A stretch of DNA of 12,436 nucleotides from an uncultured Prevotella sp. (GTDB lineage: Bacteria > Bacteroidota > Bacteroidia > Bacteroidales > Bacteroidaceae), in assembly GCA_900762125.1 (NCBI GenBank), contig CAAFFL010000179.1:1-12436 (forward strand), written 5' to 3'. The notes beneath the pieces were generated by a model. It did not search any database and was not told the origin of the DNA. It saw only the letters and a program-made list of their open reading frames with translations. Positions 1-8,625 of this stretch are shown one piece after another; positions within the stretch are counted from its first letter, which is position 1; each line of letters opens with the position of its first letter. The translations under genes were made by a program, and so were the position numbers.

Positions 1-2637
1 AGCGCGGGCTCGAACCCCAATGCCATGCCCGACGTTCAGCTGCGCGGCCAGACCTCTTTCAATATAGAGGGCGACTATGCGGGTAATCAGAACCAGCCGC
101 TGTTCATCCTCGACGGCTTTGAGACCACCATCGAGAAGGTCTACGACCTCGACATGAACCGCATCGAGAGTGTCACTCTGTTGAAGGACGCTGCCGCGAA
201 GGCAATCTACGGATCGAAGGCCGGCAATGGCGTCGTCGTCATCCAGACCGTCCGTCCGAAGAGTGGCGAGATGCGCATCAGCTATAACGGCAACCTCAAC
301 ATCGAGGCACCGGACCTCACCGGCTACAACCTGATGAACGCCCAGGAGAAGTTCAACTGGGAGAACACCCATCACAAATACGACGACTGGCAGGCGATGA
401 ACGGTGCACAGGCTGCCGACGAGCTCTACAAGAGTGTCTACGATGCCATCGCCTCGGGCGTGGATACCTACTGGCTGAAGATTCCCGTCCGTACGGGCAT
501 CGGACAGAAGCACACCGTGAACCTTGAAGGCGGCGACTCGAAGATCCGCTACATCTTCGGCATTGGCTACAACGATGTCGCCGGTGTGATGAAGAAGTCG
601 AACCGCCGCACGCTGAACCTCAACTCCACACTTAGTTACTCCTATAAGAACATGGTGTTCCGCAACATGATGGACTACACCCGCAACACCGCGAAGAACT
701 CGCCCTACGGCAGTTTCGCCGACTATGTGGCTCTGGAGCCCTACTATGCCCCTTACGATGCCGACGGCAATGTGAAGAAGATCCTCGGCTATGAGGTGGC
801 CGGCAACCGCTACCCTGTCTACAACCCCCTCTACAACGCACAGCTCAACACAAAAGACGAGTCCAACTATACCCAGTTCTCTGACAACTTCGACATGGAC
901 TGGCACATCAACGAGAACTTCCGCTTCACCGCCCGTCTGTCGTATAGTCGCACGGAGAATGGCAGTGACCTATTCTATCCTGCCAACCACACGATGTTTG
1001 CCGACTATGATGCCAACGGACAGGCCGACCGCAAGGGACGCTACACCAAGGGCGACGGCTACATGCAGAACCTGAACCTCCAGGCCGGCCTGAGCAGGAA
1101 CAAGGAGTTCGGCAAGCACTACCTCTTCCTCAACGGCACGTGGAACCTCAGCGACCAGAAGTCGCAGAACAACTACTACATGGCCGAGGGCTTTGGCAAC
1201 GACGCCATGGACGACATCTCCATGGCCAACTACTACTACCACGACTCCCATCCCACGGGCTCCGACAGTCACACCCGTGAGATCGGTATCGTCGGCGCAC
1301 TCAACTACAGCTATGCCGACCGCTACCTCTTCGACGCGTCTATACGTGAGACGGGTTCGTCGGTCTATGGCAGCGAGAACCACTGGGGCACGTTCTGGTC
1401 CACTGGCCTGGGCTGGAACATCCACAAGGAGAGCTTCTTCCCTAAGGACTCAGCCATCAAACTCTTGAAGCTCCGCTACTCGCTGGGCTACACCGGTACG
1501 CAGAACTTCAACCCCTACCAGGCACGCGCAAAGTACCAGTACGGCTCCACGATCTACGACGGTCGCATGGGTGCCACGCTCCTCGCCTTGGCCAACACCT
1601 CGCTGAAGTGGCAGAAAGTCTACGACAGCAACTTCGGTCTGGACTTCGCTCTGAAGAACATTCTCACCGCCCGACTGGAGTACTACGTGCAGAACACGGA
1701 CAATATGCTCACCGACATCACCCTGCCAGGCTCCACGGGCTTCCAGAGCTACAAGGAGAACATGGGTGAGATTCAGAACAAGGGCTTCGAGGCAGCCCTG
1801 GGCTTCACGCCGTGGCGCGACAACAAGAACCGCGGCTGGGCAACGCTCACCGTCTCGGCTACACGCAACAAGAACAAAATCAAGAAGATCTACGATATCT
1901 TCAAGAAGAGCAACGACGATGCCGACAAGAAGATCAACTCTGACTCGCCAGCATACGATGCACCTAGTAGCGCTTACGACACCTTCAAGACTAATGTCAC
2001 CCGCCCCGCGACGAAGTACTACGAGGGTTGTTCGATGACTGCCATCTGGGGCGTGCGCTCCCTCGGCATTGACCCCGCTACGGGCAACGAGCTCTATCTG
2101 GACAAGAGCGGCAACGTCACCTATACGTGGAACGCTGACGACCAGGTCGTCATCGGCGATACCAACCCGAAGCTCCACGGCACTGTCGGCATCAACGCCG
2201 GCTACAAGGGCTTCACGCTCTCGGCCAGTGCCATCTGGAAGGTGGGCGGTGACCTCTATAACACCACCCTCGTGGACAAGGTGGAGAACGTCACCGGCTT
2301 CGGCAACCTCGACAAGCGCGTCAGCGAGACGTGGGTGAACCCCGGCGACGTCACGCCCTACCATGCCATCCAGATGATGCAGAACCCCACCGACCTTGGC
2401 ACGCTCACCAAGCCGACCTCACGCTTCGTGCAGCGCAACAATGAGTTCTACCTCTCGTCCATCAACTTCGGTTATGAGTTCTACCGTGCTGCCTGGCTGC
2501 GCCACATTGGTCTGGAGCGCCTGAAGCTCTCGTTCCTTGCCAACGACGTCGCACGCCTGAGCTCCATCAAGGTGGAGCGTGGTACCTCGTATCCCTACGC
2601 CCGTTCGTTCGCGTTCTCCATCGATGCAACGTTCTAA
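1..2637 (+). CDS. SusC-like TonB-dependent outer-membrane transporter (5' partial)
   Basis: This gene encodes the pore of an outer-membrane, TonB-energised nutrient importer. The frame is open from base 1, so 878 residues are encoded here. The signal peptide, carboxypeptidase-like N-terminal domain and first part of the plug are missing; SusC proteins are usually about 1000 residues. Residues 1-90 are the plug, with the motif VQLRGQTSFN, the SusC signature PLFILDGFE near residue 36, and RIESVTLLKDA followed by AIYGSKAGNGVVVIQT. The rest is beta-barrel, rich in alternating aromatic strands, and ends in SFAFSIDATF, a terminal-phenylalanine barrel signal. The DGFE plug variant, rather than the commoner DGV, resembles a subgroup found with DUF4843/PKD-like lipoproteins (from memory). 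The TAA stop lies 39 bases before the chosen SusD start. The family call is secure. The substrate cannot be read from the sequence. Confidence 0.96.
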   Translation, partial: SAGSNPNAMPDVQLRGQTSFNIEGDYAGNQNQPLFILDGFETTIEKVYDLDMNRIESVTLLKDAAAKAIYGSKAGNGVVVIQTVRPKSGEMRISYNGNLNIEAPDLTGYNLMNAQEKFNWENTHHKYDDWQAMNGAQAADELYKSVYDAIASGVDTYWLKIPVRTGIGQKHTVNLEGGDSKIRYIFGIGYNDVAGVMKKSNRRTLNLNSTLSYSYKNMVFRNMMDYTRNTAKNSPYGSFADYVALEPYYAPYDADGNVKKILGYEVAGNRYPVYNPLYNAQLNTKDESNYTQFSDNFDMDWHINENFRFTARLSYSRTENGSDLFYPANHTMFADYDANGQADRKGRYTKGDGYMQNLNLQAGLSRNKEFGKHYLFLNGTWNLSDQKSQNNYYMAEGFGNDAMDDISMANYYYHDSHPTGSDSHTREIGIVGALNYSYADRYLFDASIRETGSSVYGSENHWGTFWSTGLGWNIHKESFFPKDSAIKLLKLRYSLGYTGTQNFNPYQARAKYQYGSTIYDGRMGATLLALANTSLKWQKVYDSNFGLDFALKNILTARLEYYVQNTDNMLTDITLPGSTGFQSYKENMGEIQNKGFEAALGFTPWRDNKNRGWATLTVSATRNKNKIKKIYDIFKKSNDDADKKINSDSPAYDAPSSAYDTFKTNVTRPATKYYEGCSMTAIWGVRSLGIDPATGNELYLDKSGNVTYTWNADDQVVIGDTNPKLHGTVGINAGYKGFTLSASAIWKVGGDLYNTTLVDKVENVTGFGNLDKRVSETWVNPGDVTPYHAIQMMQNPTDLGTLTKPTSRFVQRNNEFYLSSINFGYEFYRAAWLRHIGLERLKLSFLANDVARLSSIKVERGTSYPYARSFAFSIDATF

Positions 2638-2640
2638 TCA

Positions 2641-2676
2641 ATGAGTTTTATGAATCATATGAATCCTATGAGTCCT
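2641..2676 (+). repeat. Four-unit 9-bp tandem repeat at the SusC/SusD junction, each unit an in-frame ATG
   Basis: Four nonamers follow one another: ATGAGTTTT, ATGAATCAT, ATGAATCCT and ATGAGTCCT. They run directly into the ATGAAAAGA that begins the SusD signal peptide. Because the unit is nine bases, every ATG is in frame with SusD, giving five stacked candidate starts at 2641, 2650, 2659, 2668 and 2677. Whether the first four are translated is unknown; they would add 12 polar residues before the signal peptide. Confidence 0.8.
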
Positions 2677-4221
2677 ATGAAAAGAATATATAAAGCAACA
2701 ATATATGCTCTTGCAGGAGTAATGGCGCTGACCACGAGTTCCTGCAACGACTGGCTCGACGTGGAGCCGTCGACAGAGTTCGACCAGAAGGAGCTCTTCA
2801 GCAACGAGGCCGGCTATGCCGACGCTATGGCCGGCATCTACAGTAAGATGATCGACAACAACCTCTATGGCAAGGCACTCACCTGGCAGATGCTCGAGCT
2901 CATGGGTGGTGGCGCCGTGGCCATGCAGGGCGACAACAGCAGCATCCAGCAGTTCATGTTCCAGCCTAATAGCTCCTACTACTATGAGGCGCTCCGGCTG
3001 AACTATTGCGACCCCATCTGGAACAAAGGCTATAACGTCATTGCCAACGTCAACGCCATGCTCAAGACCATCGACGGCGACCGTAGCGCCTTCGAGGGCA
3101 CCGACTACGAGGTGTTCAAGGGCGAGGCCCTGGGCCTGCGTGCCTTCCTTCACTTCGACTTGCTGCGCCTCTATGGTCCTGCCGGCACGGTGAGCCCCGA
3201 CGTGAAGTGCATCCCCTACGTCAACGAGCTCTCATCGGATGTGCATCCGCTGCTCTCGGTCAAGGCATGCGCTGACTCCATCATCGCCGACCTCAAGCGG
3301 GCGAAGGAACTGCTGAAGGCCGACCCGATGTACACAGGCAACGACCCGTCGCAGTACACCGCCTCCACCGTCACCGGCAATGCCACCTATCGCAGCCGCT
3401 ATGGCATCAAGAGCTGGCACAACCGCCGCTTCCACTTCAACTACTATGCTGCCGTGGCCACCATGGCGCGCGTCTACCTGTGGATGGGCGACAAGACCAA
3501 CGCCCTGGCCTGCGCTCGTGAGGTTATCGACGCCCAGCAGAATCGCTTCCCCTGGGTGAACTCCACGCTGGTGGCTAATGTGGCCAGTTCAAGTCAGTAC
3601 GAAAGCCGTGACCGTACGTTCTCCACCGAGCAGATCTTTGCCATGAACATCACCGACATGGCCGACCGCATGGATGGCTACCTGCTGGAGAACACCGTGT
3701 CGTTCAGCGGCTCGGCCGGCAATGTGCTGGGCTTCGACGCAAGCGTCTTCAACGAGAGCAACCGTGCCTCCGACCCACGCTGGGCCTACCTGCATACCAC
3801 GACGAACATCTATGGTACGACGTACCATATCACGAATAAGTATTACAAGGATAACGACTACGAGAACTCCTACTCGCCCTGGTCGGCCAACCGCGTGCCC
3901 CTCATCCGTCTGGCTGAGATGTACTACATCGCAGCGGAGTGTGAGCCCGACCTGACCAAGGCGACGGAGTACCTCGAGCAGGTGCGCCAGCACCGTGGCC
4001 TCTCGGCCTATCCCCTCAGCATCTCCTCACGCGACGAGCTGCAGGCTGCTATCGAGAACGAGTATGCCCGCGAGACCATCGGTGAGGGACAGATGTTCTA
4101 CTACCACAAGCGTCTGAACGAGAACATCGTCAACAAGAGTGCCTGGTCCTCAACGACCATCACTCCCGACATGTTCACTCTGCCGCGTCCCGACGACGAG
4201 GATGTCTATGGCGGACGATGA
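2677..4221 (+). CDS. SusD/RagB-family nutrient-binding outer-membrane lipoprotein
   Basis: This is the surface lid and binding partner of the SusC pore. It is 514 residues from the ATG at 2677, a normal SusD length. That start gives a standard lipoprotein signal, MKRIYK then a hydrophobic core ending LTTSSC, with the lipidated cysteine at residue 23. The next residues, NDWLDVEP, are the usual SusD opening. Family features follow: ELFSNEAGYADAMAGIY, the helical TPR-like segment GEALGLRAFLHFDLLRLYG, the late block VPLIRLAEMYYIAAEC, and the terminal LPRPDDEDVYGGR. The reading frame stays open up to the ATG at 2641, which would add 12 residues made of the 9-bp repeat; I prefer 2677 for its clean signal peptide. 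It sits just after SusC, as expected. No damage is visible. The ligand is unknown. Confidence 0.96.
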   Translation: MKRIYKATIYALAGVMALTTSSCNDWLDVEPSTEFDQKELFSNEAGYADAMAGIYSKMIDNNLYGKALTWQMLELMGGGAVAMQGDNSSIQQFMFQPNSSYYYEALRLNYCDPIWNKGYNVIANVNAMLKTIDGDRSAFEGTDYEVFKGEALGLRAFLHFDLLRLYGPAGTVSPDVKCIPYVNELSSDVHPLLSVKACADSIIADLKRAKELLKADPMYTGNDPSQYTASTVTGNATYRSRYGIKSWHNRRFHFNYYAAVATMARVYLWMGDKTNALACAREVIDAQQNRFPWVNSTLVANVASSSQYESRDRTFSTEQIFAMNITDMADRMDGYLLENTVSFSGSAGNVLGFDASVFNESNRASDPRWAYLHTTTNIYGTTYHITNKYYKDNDYENSYSPWSANRVPLIRLAEMYYIAAECEPDLTKATEYLEQVRQHRGLSAYPLSISSRDELQAAIENEYARETIGEGQMFYYHKRLNENIVNKSAWSSTTITPDMFTLPRPDDEDVYGGR

Positions 4222-4256
4222 GGAGTTAGGAGTTAGAAGTTAGAAGTTAGGATTTA
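4222..4256 (+). repeat. 7-bp tandem repeat (GRAGTTA type) after the SusD stop codon
   Basis: Five contiguous heptamers, GGAGTTA twice, GAAGTTA twice and GGATTTA once, begin at the base after the SusD TGA. Each unit makes a TAG with the following G on the + strand (4227, 4234, 4241, 4248, 4255) and a TAA on the - strand. Since seven is not a multiple of three, the array stops translation in all six frames. I recall similar heptamer runs between genes of other Bacteroidales, but have not checked this. Confidence 0.85.
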
Positions 4257-4264
4257 GTTCCGCT

Positions 4265-4284
4265 CTCCGACATCTTTGTCGGAG
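4265..4284 (+). other. 8-bp perfect hairpin between the SusD and DUF4843 genes
   Basis: CTCCGACA (4265-4272) and TGTCGGAG (4277-4284) are exact reverse complements around a 4-base loop. The hairpin lies 18 bases before the preferred ATG at 4303 and is followed on the + strand by an A-rich run, not a U-run. It is therefore not a classic terminator for this operon. On the - strand it would be preceded by, not followed by, the T-run. It could stabilise or define an mRNA end after SusD, or be a small dispersed palindromic element. Confidence 0.6.
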
Positions 4285-4302
4285 CAAAAAAACAAAGCAA
4301 CA

Positions 4303-5061
4303 ATGAAAAGAACAATATACAGCAAGGTAAAGACAAAGGCGCTCGCCTTTTTACCCATTTCCCTTTTTACCCTTTTACTCTTCATGGCCTCTTGTTCCGA
4401 GGAGAAGATCGACTCGTGGGATACCAGCAACGGCTTCGTGTGGTTCACTGACACCGTGGTGACCTTCACCAACATGCAGCAGCCGGACGTGCCCATGGGT
4501 GGCACCCTGCGCATCGCCGTGCCGCTGACCTTCGCCACGGAGGCCGCCGACCACGACCGTGCCGTCAGCATCGAGGTGGCCAAGGCACCTACCGACAGTC
4601 GCACGCAGGTGACACTGGAGAACGCCGTGCTCCCTGCCGACAGTCTCTCGGGTTACGCCTACGTCGACCTCGTCAACAGCAGTCACCTCGACCAGGTCTA
4701 CGACACGTTGACGCTGAAGGTTGCCGCCTCTGCCGACTTCCAGCCGGGGCTGCCCGCCTATCAGACGATGAAGGTGTGCATGCACAATGGCTACCCGAAG
4801 CCGGCGTGGTGGACGAGCCGCGCCGAGAACATCCTGGGCTATTTCACACAGCTGAAGATGCAGATCTATGTCACCGTCAAGGGCGACGACAAAGATCCGC
4901 GCACCAACACGAACTCGAGCTACTGGAGCAGCAACGACCTCGCTGTGCAGTACCTCGTCTATCGACTCAACGACTACATCCAGCAGAACAACATCAAGTA
5001 CCCCGACGACGATTCGGAGCACCCGGGCATGACGCCGAAGTTTGCTAGGAGAAGTTATTAA
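4303..5061 (+). CDS. DUF4843 domain lipoprotein, SusCD accessory
   Basis: This is a predicted surface-exposed accessory lipoprotein of the SusCD complex, 252 residues from the ATG at 4303. The frame also extends to a TTG at 4276, but that codon lies inside the hairpin at 4265-4284, whereas 4303 starts MKRTIY after an A-rich leader. The signal is long: a basic stretch to about residue 12, a hydrophobic core LPISLFTLLLF, then MASC with the lipidated cysteine at residue 31. The -3 Met makes the lipobox imperfect. The mature part is beta-rich with AVPLTFATEAADHDRAVSIEV, followed by TLTLKVAAS and the late block RAENILGYFTQLK. These match the DUF4843 family, which I know only as SusCD-linked and of unknown biochemical role. 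A gap of 21 bases separates it from the PKD-like gene. The family call rests on motif and context, not a search. Confidence 0.82.
   Translation: MKRTIYSKVKTKALAFLPISLFTLLLFMASCSEEKIDSWDTSNGFVWFTDTVVTFTNMQQPDVPMGGTLRIAVPLTFATEAADHDRAVSIEVAKAPTDSRTQVTLENAVLPADSLSGYAYVDLVNSSHLDQVYDTLTLKVAASADFQPGLPAYQTMKVCMHNGYPKPAWWTSRAENILGYFTQLKMQIYVTVKGDDKDPRTNTNSSYWSSNDLAVQYLVYRLNDYIQQNNIKYPDDDSEHPGMTPKFARRSY
4335..4380 (+). repeat. T5-A-C3 tandem repeats and short hairpin inside the DUF4843 signal-peptide codons
   Basis: CCTTTTTACCC occurs at 4346-4356 and again at 4362-4372, 16 bases apart, with shorter related units (ATTTCCC, CTTTTACTC) between and after. Just upstream, AAAGGC (4335-4340) can pair with GCCTTT (4345-4350) around GCTC, and runs straight into TTTTT. 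That is a weak terminator-like shape within the first 50 bases of the gene. In protein the repeat supplies the hydrophobic core of the signal peptide, so function as a nucleic-acid signal is only possible. Confidence 0.5.
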
Positions 5062-5082
5062 TCACCTTTAAACAGCAAAGCA

Positions 5083-6768
5083 ATGAAACACCTTATTATA
5101 TATACCCTCAGCCTGGTCACCCTGCTGTCGCTCTGCGGTTGCTATGCCGACAAGGGCGGCAACGACTTCGACACGGTGCTCCCCGACGTGGAGATCACCA
5201 TCCCCGAGGATGCCTACAGCGGCAGTCTGGGACAGACCATCACCGTCACGCCGACCATCAAGAGCGACATCGACAATGCCGACCTGGAATACCACTGGGA
5301 GGTCAATGGTGCCGTGTTGAACCCAGAGACCGGCCGTGAGATGTTCTCACCCCTGGTGCCCGACGACCAGCAGGCACAGACGCTGACCTACACCTGCCAC
5401 CTCGACTCCAGCATCACCTCGCTCAACAAGAGTTACACCTGCCGTCTGCGTGTGCACCAGAAGAGCACCGGCCGCGACTTCTATTCTGCCTCGACGTTCA
5501 CCATCACCATCGAGGGCATCACGGGCCTGATGGTGCTCTATGGCGATGACAGTCAGAGCGACATCGGCATCCTGCAGGCCGAGGAGTTCATGCCGTCGAG
5601 CAGTTCGATCCCCACGGAGCCATCAGCATCCACGAGTCTCTACTCCATGAACACCGGCTCAAAGCTACAGGGCAAGGGACAGCGCATCGTGCAGGCCACC
5701 ATCGAGAGTGTGGAGTGGTATGGCGACAATGTGAAGGACTACTGCCGCATCCTCGCCATGACGGACAAGGCACAGCAATGGCTCAACCGCAACGACTTCA
5801 GCGTCTATGGCGACTGGAACGCGTTGTTCTATCTGCAGGGCTCGCGCAAGGTCAATGCCGGCGACCCGCGCGGTTACGACATGGTGGGCGATTGGTCCAT
5901 TGCCTTCGATGGCGACGACGTCTTCATCACTTCGCCCACTTCCGCCTACCAGTATCTCTTCCCGATGTTCACACCGCAGACGGAGTGCAAGGGGGGCAAC
6001 AAGTTCACCTTCGCGCCGAAGATGCTCAAGGTGGGATCGAGTGGCATCCAGAAACTGATGTATGCCACCTCCGTCAACGGTGACAAGACGCGCAACGGCT
6101 TCGTGGCTATAACCAATGGTTCGACGAGCAATATGAATAAGTACACCGAGCTCATCGACACGAAGGACGATGCCGCAACATTCAACCCTGGCGACATGCA
6201 GGCCAGTCTTGTCGACTGGGGCGTGATGTCCAACAAGCATGCCGTAGCGGTGATGAAAGGTAACAGTGGACGCGCCAAGTATGCTGGGCAGTATTTCCTG
6301 GCGGATCTGCTGCCCTCGGCGAAGTCGGGTGGCGCATCGGGATACCTCAACATTCCGCAGCATCTCTACGACCTCTCGGCGCTGACGAACATCGCTTCTG
6401 CCACAGCCTTCGCCTTCGGTTCCACGCAGAACATGTGCTACTATGCCACGCCTGGTGCTGTCTACCGCTACGGCATTGATGGCACCAACGCCACAGCGGC
6501 AGCACCCATCATCATGACCGATGGCACCGCCGTGGGCCTCAAGGGTGACGTGACGATGATGAAGATGCTCGCCTCGCCAAATACCAAGACGCACAACAGT
6601 GACGAGATCCTCCTCGTAGCCACGTGGGATGGCTCGGCCTCGCACCTCTATGCCCTCCATCTGGACAACATGACGGGTAACGTCACGAAGGTAGCTACCT
6701 ACGACGCCGCCACCGTCACCGGCTGGGCCTTCGGCAAGATCTACGACGTGAACATCAAGAGCCTTTAA
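5083..6768 (+). CDS. PKD-like family lipoprotein, SusCD accessory
   Basis: This is a predicted outer-membrane lipoprotein of 561 residues. It starts MKHLIIY after the A-rich leader CAGCAAAGCA and has a clear lipobox LCGC, with the lipidated cysteine at residue 20. The mature protein opens YADKGGNDFD, the usual opening of this family. Residues about 33-150 form Ig/PKD-like beta domains (ITIPEDAYSGSLGQTITV, EYHWEVNG, TCRLRVHQ, TFTITIEG). From about residue 152, GLMVLYGDDSQSDIGIL begins a large beta-rich region of repeated short strand blocks, probably propeller-like (for example FVAITNGS, HLYALHLDNMTG). It follows DUF4843 by 21 bases and precedes the FG-GAP gene by 21 bases, in the order seen in SusC-SusD-DUF4843-PKD loci. 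Its role is presumably substrate capture or complex structure. No catalytic motif is evident. Confidence 0.84.
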   Translation: MKHLIIYTLSLVTLLSLCGCYADKGGNDFDTVLPDVEITIPEDAYSGSLGQTITVTPTIKSDIDNADLEYHWEVNGAVLNPETGREMFSPLVPDDQQAQTLTYTCHLDSSITSLNKSYTCRLRVHQKSTGRDFYSASTFTITIEGITGLMVLYGDDSQSDIGILQAEEFMPSSSSIPTEPSASTSLYSMNTGSKLQGKGQRIVQATIESVEWYGDNVKDYCRILAMTDKAQQWLNRNDFSVYGDWNALFYLQGSRKVNAGDPRGYDMVGDWSIAFDGDDVFITSPTSAYQYLFPMFTPQTECKGGNKFTFAPKMLKVGSSGIQKLMYATSVNGDKTRNGFVAITNGSTSNMNKYTELIDTKDDAATFNPGDMQASLVDWGVMSNKHAVAVMKGNSGRAKYAGQYFLADLLPSAKSGGASGYLNIPQHLYDLSALTNIASATAFAFGSTQNMCYYATPGAVYRYGIDGTNATAAAPIIMTDGTAVGLKGDVTMMKMLASPNTKTHNSDEILLVATWDGSASHLYALHLDNMTGNVTKVATYDAATVTGWAFGKIYDVNIKSL

Positions 6769-6789
6769 AACCAAGAAATAATTCTACTA

Positions 6790-8607
6790 ATGAAGAAGAT
6801 TATCGCAGTCTGTGCGGCGCTGATGATATCTGCCTCGGCCATGGCACAGTTTCCCAAGGACAACCCTGCCGATGAGGCCATTCGCACGACGGGCTTCCCC
6901 ACGCTGAAGAAGCTGGAGATGACGTCCATCCCCGGTGCAGCCATCCTCTCGCAGCCACAGCGCATCGACGGACACGAGCAGGAGATCCGCACGGCGAAGC
7001 ACGGACTGTGCTACCCTGCGCTCTACGACTGAAACCACGACGGCAAGCTCGACCTGCTGCTCGGCGAGTTCTCCACGGGCGAGCAGGAGAACAACATCCG
7101 CGTATACCTCAATGAGGGCTCGAAGAAGAAGCCGAAGTTCTCAGGCAAGTATTTCTATGCCACCGACCGCAACGACTCGCTGATGACGTGCTACCAGTGG
7201 TGCTGCATCGGCATCCACCCGCGTGTGGTCGACATAACAGGCGACGGCATACCCGACATCCTCACGGGTCAGTATAACCCCGGCCGGGTGTCGCTGTGGC
7301 GGGGGCGAGCCGATGGCAGCTTCGAGCCACGGGAGTATGTCCCGCAAGAGGGCTTCGTCGAGGGCAAGCGCTATACGGGCTCCGATGCAGACAGTCCTTA
7401 TTCCAATGAGTACTGGAACTATACCTCTGCCTCTTTCGCAGACTATGACGGCGACGGTCTCGTCGACCTCTTCGTCGGCGGCACGGGAGGTCTGCGCTGG
7501 GCAAAGAATGTCGGCACGAAGGAGAACCCGCGCTTCGGCATCCGCACGCCACTCTATTTCACTGATGGCCGGCGCCTCTCTACGCATCCCGACGATAAAT
7601 ACAAGCGGTATATAAAGACCTATATGACGCCTGTCGACTGGGACCAGGACGGCGTCCTCGACCTGCTCGTCACCGATGAGTATAACGATCGGTCGTGCTA
7701 CGCGGTATCGTTCTTCCGTGGCGTACGGACAAATCTCGGCATCCGTTTCCAGGAGGCCGTGCCGCTGTTCACCACCGCCGACCATAGCAAGGAGCTGCCG
7801 GGCTGCCAGCCGATGATCACCGTCGGCGACCTCAATGGCGATGGGGTCAACGACCTCGTCTTCGGTCTCTCCATCCCGACCATCAACGGCTTTGAGGTGG
7901 CGGACACCATCGCGTGGAACTGGATCAGGAAGTATGGCATCGAGATGCCGGGCAAGGACGCGGGCGAATACTATATGTGGACGACGCTGGAGAAGCTGAA
8001 GGAGCAGATCAAGGACCCGAACTACCGCACTTACTATCTGGGTAACCTCAAGGACGAGGTCTACCTCTCCCTGCGCCATCGCGGCTATCCCTTCGTGATG
8101 TATGGTAAGAAGAACCCCGTGAAGGCCACACCCGTGCCGGAGATGCACGTCGAGGCACCGAAGCCCGTCGCCACGCAGGCCTTCGACGGAGAGAAGAACA
8201 GTCCCGTGACCTACAACATCCTCCAGACAGGTGATGAGCAGGGCGGTGGCGTGATCAATGTGGTGCTCAACTTCCAGAAGGGTTGGCATGGCTATGTAGA
8301 GCTCGAAGACTCCACCGCGCAGGAGTTCATCCCCACGAAGGTGAAGGTGGAACTTCCCGAGGGCGTCGTCGCCAATGGCAGCTTCGACAAGCCGTATGTC
8401 TCGGGTAACATGTACTTCGGACAGGTCGTCTTCAAACAGCCCTACTTCTTCTATGCCAAGGCGGCACGCGAGGAGGCCGAGAAAAATGGCCTGAAGGTGA
8501 AGGTCACCATCTCCTATCAGGTCTGCAACGACTACACTTGTCTGCCACCTGTGGAGCACGTCGTCGAGAAGACGTTCCCAGTCGGCCCCTTCAAGGGATT
8601 CGAATAA
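6790..8607 (+). pseudogene. Secreted FG-GAP/VCBS beta-propeller with DsbD-alpha-like C-terminal domain, interrupted by in-frame TGA
   Basis: One continuous frame of 606 codons carries a single internal TGA at codon 81 (7030-7032). The N-terminus has a signal peptidase I type signal, MKKIIAVCAALMISASAMA, cut before Q20. Five calcium-loop/FG-GAP motifs lie at regular spacing of 64-70 residues: residue 80 (D-stop-NHDGKLDLL), 148 (DITGDGIPDIL), 218 (DYDGDGLVDLF), 283 (DWDQDGVLDLL) and 347 (DLNGDGVNDLV). This suggests a secreted beta-propeller. Residues about 470-600 resemble the N-terminal alpha domain of DsbD, with KGWHGY at 497-502 and CNDYTCLPP, cysteines 579 and 584. The TGA sits where the motif predicts Trp (TGG). 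Without readthrough the product is an 80-residue secreted stub. Internal starts such as the ATG at 7183 would lack a signal peptide. The rest of the frame is intact, so the lesion is recent, is suppressed, or is a sequencing error. Confidence 0.85.
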
Positions 8608-8625
8608 AATGTTAAACAACTCTAA

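Noticed and set aside
7030..7086. Selenocysteine at the TGA, with a possible 7-bp stem downstream (CTGCTCG at 7057-7063 with CGAGCAG at 7080-7086)
   Set aside because: The protein motif predicts Trp at this position, not Cys. The site is a calcium loop rather than a redox centre, and the stem has a long loop with no feature that I can tie to a bacterial SECIS element.
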